Shown in pieces: positions 15,203 through 21,888 of a stretch of 35,369 nt of DNA; position 1 is the stretch's first letter; every line of letters starts with the position of its first letter. The notes under the pieces are model-generated. The model was not told the origin of the DNA, ran no database searches, and saw nothing but the letters and a program-made list of their open reading frames with translations. Position numbers and translations under genes: made by a program. The stretch comes from Psychromonas hadalis ATCC BAA-638 (GTDB taxonomy: Bacteria > Pseudomonadota > Gammaproteobacteria > Enterobacterales > Psychromonadaceae), in the NCBI RefSeq assembly GCF_000420245.1, contig NZ_ATUO01000019.1, positions 1 through 35,369 of the forward strand, given 5' to 3'.

Positions 15203-16015
15203 TTATGTTTGGCACTTCGGACAATAGACACTATTGCGAGAAGCTAATTTAAGCGATTTTAAGGCTGTTTGGCATTTTGGGCAGTTGTGCCCTGTTTTTC
15301 CATAGATGTGCAGTGTCTGTTGGAAATAGCCAGGTTTACCATCACTCCCCACAAAGTCTTTGAGTGTTGTACCCCCCTGTTTTATCGCTTCGGCTAAAAT
15401 CTCTTTGATGGCATCGGTTAATCGTTGATAACGCGTTAGTGAAATATTACCCGCTGCGCGAGTGGGGTTAATACCTGCGATAAATAGCGCCTCTGTTGCG
15501 TAGATGTTACCTACTCCAGTGACCACCTTTTGATCCATGATAAATTGTTTAACTGACAGTTTTCGTTTGCCTGCTAATTCAAATAAATGCTCTCCCGTGA
15601 ACGCTTCACTTAATGGCTCTGGGCCTAAATGGCTGAGTAGTTTTGAATCTTGTGGAGAGAGGCCTAACCATAAAATAGAACCAAAGCGCCGTGGGTCGGT
15701 ATAGCGTAATAAGCATTGCTGAAAAATAAGATCGGCATGATCATGTTTTTCAGGTGCACTGCCTAGTGGACAAATTCGTAAACTGCCGGACATGCCTAGA
15801 TGGATCAGCAGTGTACCCGACTCAAAATTAAGCAGTAAATATTTTGCACGACGATCGACAGAGAGTAATTCTTTATGTTGTAGGTGATCCAGTAAATCAC
15901 TTGGAATCTTCCAGCGTAGTTGTGGTTGTCGAATAATAACATCGGTGATCGTTGAGCCAACAATATGTGGAATAATGCCACGGCGACTGGTTTCTACTTC
16001 GGGCAGTTCTGGCAT
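15203..16015 (-). CDS. mutM: Formamidopyrimidine-DNA glycosylase (Fpg)
   Basis: MutM excises 8-oxoguanine and formamidopyrimidines from DNA and nicks the abasic site. The N-terminus MPELPEVETSRRG gives the catalytic Pro2 and Glu3. K58 (DRRAKYL) is the conserved lysine. The helix-two-turns-helix region contains MDQKVVTGVGNIYATEALF. The C-terminal zinc finger has C245, C248, C265 and C268 (NCPKCQ ... YCPKCQT). The length of 270 is normal. GGAG precedes the ATG. In E. coli mutM follows rpmG in one unit; here two unrecognised genes and a repeat element lie between them. Confidence 0.98.
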   Translation of the reverse strand: MPELPEVETSRRGIIPHIVGSTITDVIIRQPQLRWKIPSDLLDHLQHKELLSVDRRAKYLLLNFESGTLLIHLGMSGSLRICPLGSAPEKHDHADLIFQQCLLRYTDPRRFGSILWLGLSPQDSKLLSHLGPEPLSEAFTGEHLFELAGKRKLSVKQFIMDQKVVTGVGNIYATEALFIAGINPTRAAGNISLTRYQRLTDAIKEILAEAIKQGGTTLKDFVGSDGKPGYFQQTLHIYGKTGHNCPKCQTALKSLKLASRNSVYCPKCQT

Positions 16016-16078
16016 GTTTTTTCTCCATTAGTCTAATATGATGAGTATATCAGTGTACTTTTTTTAAAGGGAAAAGCG

Positions 16079-16585
16079 ATGCTAAGAATTCCCACTTGGT
16101 TAGTTGTTTTGGTTGGTCTGCTGTTTAATATATCCGCGGCCTTAATTACTCACTTTATAATTGAGGGAAAAACCAATCAACTGAATAGTTTATCGATGCA
16201 AATGAAAAACAATGATAAAGAGATAAGTTTGTTGTGGGTGCAGGTAGAGGGAATTGAACGTAAGCGAGAAACGCTCTATCTGTTAAAAAATCAAGGTGAA
16301 CTAGATGAAGTGATTGCATTGCAGTTTAGTCGTTTGTTGGCGTTGCATTTGCAAGAGAATATCCCACTTGCAGATATTCAGTTGGTTGATAAAAAAATAG
16401 ATAGCTACCAAGCTAATATCCGTAATGAGATAGATAACAAATTCTTTTTAAACTTAGAATTGGTTGAGTTAGAGATGCTTCTGCAAAGTGAGGTTGCTCG
16501 TTTGCGTAGCTGGTCACTTTTTTTACAGATGATTGGGCTGTCGCTTATTTTAGCGCGAGATTTAAGCCGACAACGTGCAGTTTAG
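16079..16585 (+). CDS. Predicted membrane-anchored coiled-coil protein, unrecognised
   Basis: The 168-residue product starts with a membrane segment (about 6-28; TWLVVLVGLLFNISAALITHF). A charged, heptad-like helical region follows (about 30-140) with many Leu/Ile and Glu/Lys residues, and a second hydrophobic stretch lies near the C-terminus (about 146-160; WSLFLQMIGLSLILA). The end is basic (RDLSRQRAV). This suggests a coiled coil on one side of the inner membrane with both ends anchored. AAAGGG precedes the ATG. It is divergent from mutM, with 63 bp between. I do not recognise the family. Confidence 0.7.
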   Translation: MLRIPTWLVVLVGLLFNISAALITHFIIEGKTNQLNSLSMQMKNNDKEISLLWVQVEGIERKRETLYLLKNQGELDEVIALQFSRLLALHLQENIPLADIQLVDKKIDSYQANIRNEIDNKFFLNLELVELEMLLQSEVARLRSWSLFLQMIGLSLILARDLSRQRAV

Positions 16586-16589
16586 TATT

Positions 16590-16804
16590 ATACCAATTCG
16601 CCTAAGTAACAGATCGTTTTTACTGCTTTAAATGACTAATACCTGCGTGGCATTCAATCGCAATAGCCAGCTGCTCTATTTGACTTCGTCAAACAGTACG
16701 CAGTACAAAACAAATGACCGTTTTGCTTATTACTCAATCATGCGCCTTGACCTTAGTAATTTGTCCTACGTAAAACCTGGTCATTATATTAAACGGAATG
16801 GTAT
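16590..16804. mobile_element. MITE-like element, family 2 copy 1 (215 bp)
   Basis: It is bounded by ATACCAATTCGCCTAA (left) and TTAAACGGAATGGTAT (right), imperfect inverted repeats with 12 of 16 matches. A second copy lies at 30412-30624, highly similar along its whole length, with shared blocks such as TTTGACTTCGTCAAACAG and CAAATGACCGTTTTGCTTAT. The block TTTGACTTCGTCAAA is itself a perfect hairpin. Reading frames across it are not conserved as proteins. Its right end meets the TAA stop of the minus-strand gene at 16804. Confidence 0.85.
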
Positions 16805-17256
16805 TAGCGACCTAAAAAGAGGGGGAGTTGAGCGCTACTTAAAAATAGCGCCATTTTTTCATCAGTTTGTAATAGGTAGTCTTCACCCTGTTGAATTAAC
16901 TTAACGATAATCGGTTGCGCCTCGTTAGCGGTATAAACTTGCATGATAAAGGGGTCTTTAGGTTCAAGGATCGCGCCTTGAGTTTGTAAAGGCAGGGTTT
17001 GCCAGTTTTGTACCAATAGCGAGAGTTGATGTGCTGATAAACCAATACCGGGTTCACTTATCCAATGACGGCCAGATCGTTTAATAGAAAAATCAGGGGT
17101 TTTAATTTCCACAATCATCACTTCACTACTAATGAGTGTGCGCTGGTGGACTTTGGGTTGGAGCAGTAGTTTATGACTAAAGTTAAACAGGAAAACAACG
17201 ATTAATACACTAAAGATAAGGACGTTATTCCAACCTCTTGCTGATAAACGTATCAT
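16804..17256 (-). CDS. Predicted single-pass membrane protein with periplasmic domain, unrecognised
   Basis: The product is 150 residues from the chosen start. A short basic N-terminus (MIRLSARGWN) leads into one membrane helix (about 11-28; VLIFSVLIVVFLFNFSHKLL). A mixed sheet/helix domain of about 120 residues follows, probably outside the cytoplasm. I chose the ATG at 17256 over the one at 17262 because AAGGAA is 6-8 nt from the former and only 2 nt from the latter. It lies downstream of rpmB-rpmG, past their terminator, on the same strand. The TAA stop sits at the boundary of the MITE-like element, so the native C-terminus may differ in relatives. Confidence 0.68.
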   Translation of the reverse strand: MIRLSARGWNNVLIFSVLIVVFLFNFSHKLLLQPKVHQRTLISSEVMIVEIKTPDFSIKRSGRHWISEPGIGLSAHQLSLLVQNWQTLPLQTQGAILEPKDPFIMQVYTANEAQPIIVKLIQQGEDYLLQTDEKMALFLSSAQLPLFLGR

Positions 17257-17274
17257 ATTCATTTCCTTTAGACA

Positions 17275-17303
17275 TAAAAAAACCCAGTATAAACTGGGTT
17301 TTT
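17275..17303 (-). terminator. Rho-independent terminator of rpmB-rpmG
   Basis: A perfect 10-bp stem (AAAACCCAGT at 17279-17288 with ACTGGGTTTT at 17293-17302, 4-nt loop) lies just after rpmG on the minus strand and is followed there by a T run. It also overlaps the leader of the downstream minus-strand gene. Confidence 0.88.
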
Positions 17304-17320
17304 ATCAGATAAAATCAAAA

Positions 17321-17476
17321 TTACTTGATTTTGCCTTCTTTGTACATAACGTGCTTACGTACAACAGGATCAAATTTCTTGATCTCAAATTTTCCAGGCA
17401 TCGTCTTTTTATTTTTATCAGTAGTATAAAAATGACCAGTACCAGCACTTGAATTTAAACGGATTTTTTCGCGCAT
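17321..17476 (-). CDS. rpmG: 50S ribosomal protein L33
   Basis: The 51-residue protein starts [19 protein letters not shown] and ends [14 protein letters not shown], clearly L33. It lacks the four zinc-binding cysteines of some L33 forms, so it is the zinc-independent type. It is a few residues shorter at the N-terminus than E. coli L33 (which has MAKGIREKIKL). The ATG is supported by AAGGAG about 7 nt upstream. The rpmB stop is 11 nt away, so rpmB and rpmG form one operon. Confidence 0.96.
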   Translation of the reverse strand: MREKIRLNSSAGTGHFYTTDKNKKTMPGKFEIKKFDPVVRKHVMYKEGKIK

Positions 17477-17487
17477 TTTACAACTCC

Positions 17488-17724
17488 TTAAACTTTAATG
17501 CCATTAGCACGGATATCAGCAAGAACTGTATCAATACCTTTTTTGTCGATGATACGCATACCTTTAGTCGTTAGGCGTAATTTAACAAAACGGTTCTCAC
17601 TCTCAACCCAAAAACGGTGTGTTTGTAGGTTAGGTAAGAAACGACGTCGTGTGCGGTTCTTTGCGTGTGATACATTGTTACCAGTAGTCGGACGCTTACC
17701 TGTAACTTGACATACTCTAGACAT
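17488..17724 (-). CDS. rpmB: 50S ribosomal protein L28
   Basis: The 78-residue basic protein starts [23 protein letters not shown], the L28 signature, and continues [20 protein letters not shown]. The length equals E. coli L28. A ribosome site (TTGGAGA) precedes the ATG. It is the first gene of rpmB-rpmG, behind a strong sigma-70-type promoter with a GC-rich start region. Confidence 0.98.
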   Translation of the reverse strand: MSRVCQVTGKRPTTGNNVSHAKNRTRRRFLPNLQTHRFWVESENRFVKLRLTTKGMRIIDKKGIDTVLADIRANGIKV

Positions 17725-17809
17725 GTCGATTTCTCCAAAATAATAGTTTTACTCGAGCAAAATAGTCGAACACCTTTTTTAGCCGTCGCCAAAGGCGTCG
17801 AGGGCGCAT

Positions 17810-17838
17810 TTTATACATGATTGAGTATGAAAGATCAA
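17810..17838 (-). promoter_or_regulatory. Sigma-70 promoter of rpmB-rpmG
   Basis: On the minus strand TTGATC (17838-17833), 17 nt, then TATAAA (17815-17810). The following ATGCGCCCTCG is a GC-rich discriminator of the kind found at stringently controlled ribosomal promoters. The leader from here to rpmB is about 80 nt and contains a short CGCC-AAA-GGCG hairpin. Confidence 0.7.
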
Positions 17839-17858
17839 CAATTCTATGAATTTAACCC

Positions 17859-18536
17859 TTAAATCCAGCCTTTTTCGGCAAAAGAGGTACATTTATGGTG
17901 TCCAATGATGAAATGATCTAAAACGCGTACATCAATTAATTGCATCGTTTTGACGATTTTTTCAGTGATTTTTTTGTCACAAATACTGGCGGTAGGATCG
18001 CCACTTGGATGGTTATGGACCAATATAATAGCGGCTGCATTTTCATGTAATACTTTCTGGGCAATAACTCTTGGATGGATGGTTGCACTGTCAATTGAGC
18101 CAAAAAAGAATTCATGAAAACAGATGATTTGATGTTGTGTGTCTAATAGCAAGGCAGCAAAAACTTCGTAAGGGTAGGCGTGCATTTTAGCGATTAAAAA
18201 ATCTTTAGTCTGCTGTGCGCTGGTGAGAGCAAATCCTTTTTGCAGAGGTTCTTGCAGATAACGACGTGACATCTCTAAAACAGCCTGTAATTGTACATAT
18301 TTAGCCTGTCCGAGCCCTTTTTTAGTACAAAATTCACTTTCAGAAGCTGCAAATAATCGGTGTAACGAGCCAAATTCACTCAGTAGTAAACGCGACAGTG
18401 TTACCACATCCATGCCTTGGCAGCCCGTGCGTAAAAATATAGCTAATAGCTCTGCATCTGAAAGGGCGTTACTGCCTTTTGATAGTAACTTTTCTCGTGG
18501 TCGCTCTTGTTCTGGCCAATCTTTTAAAGTTGTCAT
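17859..18536 (-). CDS. radC: RadC family JAMM-domain protein
   Basis: RadC proteins carry a JAMM/MPN+ metalloprotease-like domain; despite the name, a role in recombination repair is not established. An N-terminal helix-hairpin-helix-like segment (about 20-95; ALSDAELLAIFLRTGC, TKKGLGQAKYVQL) precedes the JAMM domain. The metal motif is H174-x-H176-x7-S184-x2-D187 in LVHNHPSGDPTASICD. The length of 225 matches E. coli YicR. The start codon lies 2 nt from a MITE-like element, so the 5' untranslated region, including the weak ribosome site (AACGGGT), comes from the element. Conserved order rpmGB-radC-coaBC is kept. Confidence 0.95.
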   Translation of the reverse strand: MTTLKDWPEQERPREKLLSKGSNALSDAELLAIFLRTGCQGMDVVTLSRLLLSEFGSLHRLFAASESEFCTKKGLGQAKYVQLQAVLEMSRRYLQEPLQKGFALTSAQQTKDFLIAKMHAYPYEVFAALLLDTQHQIICFHEFFFGSIDSATIHPRVIAQKVLHENAAAIILVHNHPSGDPTASICDKKITEKIVKTMQLIDVRVLDHFIIGHHKCTSFAEKGWI

Positions 18537-18538
18537 GA

Positions 18539-18943
18539 ATACCCGTTATCATTCAAAATGCAAAATTCAGCAAGCCGTGAGGTGAACAGATTCTAGGCAG
18601 AAAGTTGAAGGTCTAACTGGTTCAATCAACGCTTTCTAACGAATTGTTAAATGCTTGTATTTAATCAAAGTCGATAGAGGATTAACGTCTTTTTGTTAAT
18701 CTCTCGAAAGACAGCGAAAATGTTTGCCTCACGATTTGCTAGCTCGCCTCTTGTGCAACCATGGCAATACAGCGTTGCAACATTTACTAAGGACTCGCCA
18801 TTAAAGAATGAAAGTCTTTTATTTCATTCTACCGATAGAGGATTAATGTTTTTTTATTAATCTCTCGTAAGACCATCATGTTGCGCCTTGCTTTGGTGTC
18901 CGAGTTAGCGACTGAATAAAGCATTTTGATTGGTAACGAGTAT
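18539..18943. mobile_element. MITE-like element, family 1 copy B (405 bp), upstream of radC
   Basis: Ends ATACCCGTTATCATTCA and TGATTGGTAACGAGTAT are inverted repeats matching those of the copy at 5679-6023. Shared internal blocks include AAAGAATGAAAGT, CGATAGAGGATTAA and CTAGCTCGCCTCTTGTG. Copy B is about 60 bp longer. The GATAGAGGATTAA ... TTAATCTCTCG hairpin occurs twice in it (about 18671-18712 and 18832-18873) and once in copy A. It fills nearly all of the radC-coaBC divergent gap; only 18944-19030 remains for the coaBC promoter. Confidence 0.85.
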
Positions 18944-19030
18944 AGGTAAATCTAGTCGATAAAATCACATATTGCTAAAAATGTTTATGTTATCCTAGCG
19001 ACCTCTTTAAGTCCTTTACGGGAAAATAAT

Positions 19031-20239
19031 ATGTCTTTGCGTGGAAAAAATATTTTATTAGGCATCTCGGGTGGTATTGCAGCTTACAAATGTGCTGAAT
19101 TAACACGTCGCTTAAAAGATCAGGGGGCTGATGTTCGTATTGTGATGACTAAAGCTGCCAAAGCGTTTATTACTCCACTGACTATGCAAGCGGTGTCGGG
19201 TCATGCGGTTGCTGATGATCTTCTTGACCCAAGTGCCGAAGCAGGCATGGGGCATATTGAACTGGCTAAGTGGGCGGATCTTATACTGTTAGCGCCTGCG
19301 ACAGCGAACTTAATGGCACGCTTAAGAGCGGGTTTTGCAGATGAGTTGTTAACAACCCTTTGTTTAGCTTCACCAGCACCGATTGCTATTGCGCCAGCCA
19401 TGAATATGGAGATGTATATCGCACCTGCAACACAAGAAAACATCACGGTGTTAGCCTCGCGTGGTTTCTCTATTTGGGGGCCTGGAGAAGGCGTGCAAGC
19501 GTGTGGTGATATTGGTCCTGGGCGTTTGTTAGAGCCAGCAGATTTAGTTGAACGAGTTGTTAATTTCTTCACTGTAGATAAGCAGATTTTAGCAGGGGTT
19601 AATATCACCATTACCGCAGGGCCAACGCAAGAAGCGTTAGATCCTGTGCGCTATATTAGTAATCATAGCTCTGGGAAAATGGGTTTTTCGTTAGCGGAGA
19701 TAGCTCAGAAAATGGGGGCTCACGTTACTCTGATCAGTGGGCCTGTTAAACTAACTACACCAAAAAATGTAGAGAGAGTCGATATTTTAAGTGCGCTTGA
19801 TATGCACCAAGCAAGCCTCGCTCAATTGGACTGCTGTGATATTTTTATTGCCTGCGCAGCGGTTGCTGATTACCGTCCTGAACAAGTGGCAACCCATAAA
19901 ATAAAAAAACAGCAGGGCATTGATGATCTCACTATTAAGCTTATAAAAAACCCCGATATTATTGCAGACGTGGCGAGTGTTGAAAATGCGCCTTTTTGTG
20001 TGGGTTTTGCTGCTGAAACACAAAATATTGAACGCTATGCACTAGATAAGCTAAAACGCAAAAAATGTCAGCTAATTGCTGCAAATGATGTTGCAAAATC
20101 GGGGCAAGGTTTTAATAGTGAAAAAAATGCGTTAACGGTATTTTCTGAAACAGAAAGGTTTGATATAACTCTTGCTACTAAAAAAGTAGTTGCGAAACAG
20201 TTATTAGAGATTATTGCTCAGCAATATTCACAGAAATAA
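19031..20239 (+). CDS. coaBC: Bifunctional phosphopantothenoylcysteine decarboxylase / phosphopantothenate-cysteine ligase
   Basis: CoaBC performs two steps of coenzyme A synthesis: CoaB joins 4'-phosphopantothenate and cysteine using CTP, and the flavoprotein CoaC decarboxylates the product. The CoaC half (1-190) has the FMN-binding [10 protein letters not shown] (11-20), H75 (GMGHIEL), N125 (PAMNMEM) and C158 ([13 protein letters not shown]). The CoaB half (about 190-402) has [33 protein letters not shown] and the KIKK ... IKLIKNPDI lysine region. The length of 402 is normal. It heads a plus-strand series with slmA and mscS. In E. coli dut follows coaBC; here slmA follows directly. Confidence 0.98.
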   Translation: MSLRGKNILLGISGGIAAYKCAELTRRLKDQGADVRIVMTKAAKAFITPLTMQAVSGHAVADDLLDPSAEAGMGHIELAKWADLILLAPATANLMARLRAGFADELLTTLCLASPAPIAIAPAMNMEMYIAPATQENITVLASRGFSIWGPGEGVQACGDIGPGRLLEPADLVERVVNFFTVDKQILAGVNITITAGPTQEALDPVRYISNHSSGKMGFSLAEIAQKMGAHVTLISGPVKLTTPKNVERVDILSALDMHQASLAQLDCCDIFIACAAVADYRPEQVATHKIKKQQGIDDLTIKLIKNPDIIADVASVENAPFCVGFAAETQNIERYALDKLKRKKCQLIAANDVAKSGQGFNSEKNALTVFSETERFDITLATKKVVAKQLLEIIAQQYSQK

Positions 20240-20268
20240 AAAGAATGATGCAAAGGAAGTAAATAGCA

Positions 20269-20886
20269 ATGGCGACAACATCAGTAAAAAAAACAACAAC
20301 AAAAAAGAAAATTAATCGTAAAGATGATATTTTACGTGCGTTAGCAGCAATGTTGGAAGGCAGACCCGGACAGCGCATTACCACCGCTAAATTAGCAGCG
20401 CAAGTAGGGGTTTCTGAGGCAGCGTTGTATCGTCACTTTCCCAGTAAAGCACGCATGTTTGAAGGGTTAATTGAATTTGTTGAAAATACTATTTTCACGC
20501 AAATTAACTTGATTAAAGAGCAAGAAAAACAGACGTTTACCAGAATAGAGCATTTGTTACATTTTCTACTTGGTTTTGCTGAGCAAAATCCGGGTATCAC
20601 GCGAATATTAACGGGAGATGCCCTACTTGGTGAAAATGAGCGCTTGCAGGTACGTGTTGAACATATTTTTTCTAAGCTTGAATTGCAAATAAAACAGATT
20701 TTACGTGAAAAACCAATGTTAGATGGTGATAAATTAGCAATCGATGAAGCCATTATTGCTAACTTATTACTTGCTTACGTAGAGGGACGTATGAACCAAT
20801 TTGTACGCTCACAATTTAAACAAAAACCGACTCAAAACTTTAAGGTTCAGTGGGCATTTTTGTATAACCAACTAAAACAAAGCTAA
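20269..20886 (+). CDS. slmA: Nucleoid occlusion factor SlmA
   Basis: SlmA is a TetR-family DNA-binding protein that blocks FtsZ assembly over the nucleoid. The N-terminal helix-turn-helix domain (about 20-65) has [25 protein letters not shown]. The C-terminal dimer and FtsZ-interaction domain contains [22 protein letters not shown], a stretch well conserved in SlmA and absent in generic TetR repressors. The length of 205 is close to E. coli (198); the extra residues are a Thr/Lys-rich N-terminal tail. It lies 29 nt after coaBC. Confidence 0.95.
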   Translation: MATTSVKKTTTKKKINRKDDILRALAAMLEGRPGQRITTAKLAAQVGVSEAALYRHFPSKARMFEGLIEFVENTIFTQINLIKEQEKQTFTRIEHLLHFLLGFAEQNPGITRILTGDALLGENERLQVRVEHIFSKLELQIKQILREKPMLDGDKLAIDEAIIANLLLAYVEGRMNQFVRSQFKQKPTQNFKVQWAFLYNQLKQS

Positions 20887-20902
20887 AAAAGGAAATTAAA
20901 GC

Positions 20903-21805
20903 ATGGCAAATGAAAATATAATCCCAGATGTTGCAGAAACAGCAGGTGAGTTGATCGGTGACCGTTTAGAAAACAGTGTGGATGTTATGGCTAATGGTGT
21001 TGAGTGGGTGAACAATAACCAAGGATTATTAATTGAATATGGGCTAAATATAGTTGCTGCGTTTTTAACACTATTTCTTGGTATGCTTGTTGCGCGACTA
21101 ATCGCGGGTGGATTCCATAAAGTGTTAACTAAGCGCAAGCTTGATATCACTATTGTTGATTTTGTTTCCCACATGGTGAAATACGTTATTGTTGCATTTG
21201 TTGTGATCGCAGCATTGAGCCGTATCGGTGTGCAAACAACCTCCTTTATTGCACTGATTGGTGCCGCTGGGTTAGCCATTGGTTTAGCATTGCAAGGTTC
21301 ACTTTCAAATTTTGCATCTGGCGTATTAATTATTGTATTGCGTCCATTTAAAGCCGGTGAGTATATTGAAGCGGCGGGCATTGCGGGTAGTGTTGAGTCA
21401 GTACAAATTTTTGCAACAACGTTAGTCACGGTTGATAATAAATTTGTGGTTGTTCCTAACTCTTCTATTCTTAGTGGCAACATCATTAACTATTCACGCA
21501 AAGCAACACGTCGTATCGATTTGATGATTGGTGTGAGTTACAGTGCTGATCTTGCTAAAACCAAAGCGGTATTAGAAAAAGTGGTTGCTGCTAATCCTAA
21601 AGTATTAAAAGATCCTGCAGTCCTAGTCGCCGTTGCTGAATTAGGTGATTCAAGTGTTAATCTAGTGGTGCGTCCTTGGGTAAACAGTGAGGATTACTGG
21701 CCTGTGCGTTTTGCGTTAATGGAAGCGATTAAAAATGGCCTTGATGAAGCGGGCATTGAAATTCCATTCCCACAAATGGATGTACATATGGACAAGCTTG
21801 GTTAG
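20903..21805 (+). CDS. mscS: Small-conductance mechanosensitive channel MscS
   Basis: MscS is the heptameric inner-membrane channel that opens under membrane tension to release solutes during hypo-osmotic shock. Three TM segments (about 42-68, 90-107, 113-147) are seen. The pore helix has the Gly/Ala packing pattern ALIGAAGLAIGLALQGSLSNFASG, almost the E. coli sequence. The cytoplasmic beta and alpha/beta vestibule follows (about 150-290), including VVVPNSSILSGNIINYS and VRPWVNSEDYW. The length of 300 exceeds E. coli (286) at the N-terminus. AAGGA precedes the ATG, 16 nt after slmA, so it is probably co-transcribed. Confidence 0.96.
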   Translation: MANENIIPDVAETAGELIGDRLENSVDVMANGVEWVNNNQGLLIEYGLNIVAAFLTLFLGMLVARLIAGGFHKVLTKRKLDITIVDFVSHMVKYVIVAFVVIAALSRIGVQTTSFIALIGAAGLAIGLALQGSLSNFASGVLIIVLRPFKAGEYIEAAGIAGSVESVQIFATTLVTVDNKFVVVPNSSILSGNIINYSRKATRRIDLMIGVSYSADLAKTKAVLEKVVAANPKVLKDPAVLVAVAELGDSSVNLVVRPWVNSEDYWPVRFALMEAIKNGLDEAGIEIPFPQMDVHMDKLG

Positions 21806-21824
21806 AAAATAAAAGCTAAGCATT

Positions 21825-21864
21825 AAAAAGCCCCCTGTTTTTAATAAAGCAGGGGGCTTTTTTA
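21825..21864 (+). terminator. Strong Rho-independent terminator after mscS (probably bidirectional)
   Basis: A 13-bp perfect stem (AAAAAGCCCCCTG at 21825-21837 with CAGGGGGCTTTTT at 21850-21862, 12-nt loop) has T runs on the plus strand and, by symmetry, on the minus strand. It stands between mscS and the convergent peptidase gene. Confidence 0.95.
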
Positions 21865-21888
21865 ATTCATAAATCGGGAACAGGTTTA

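Noticed and set aside
16632-16904. 90-codon plus-strand frame across the family 2 element, with a similar frame at 30536-30736
   Set aside because: Both share DLSNLSYVKP only because they are copies of the same non-coding element. The frames begin and end at different places and run antisense into real genes.
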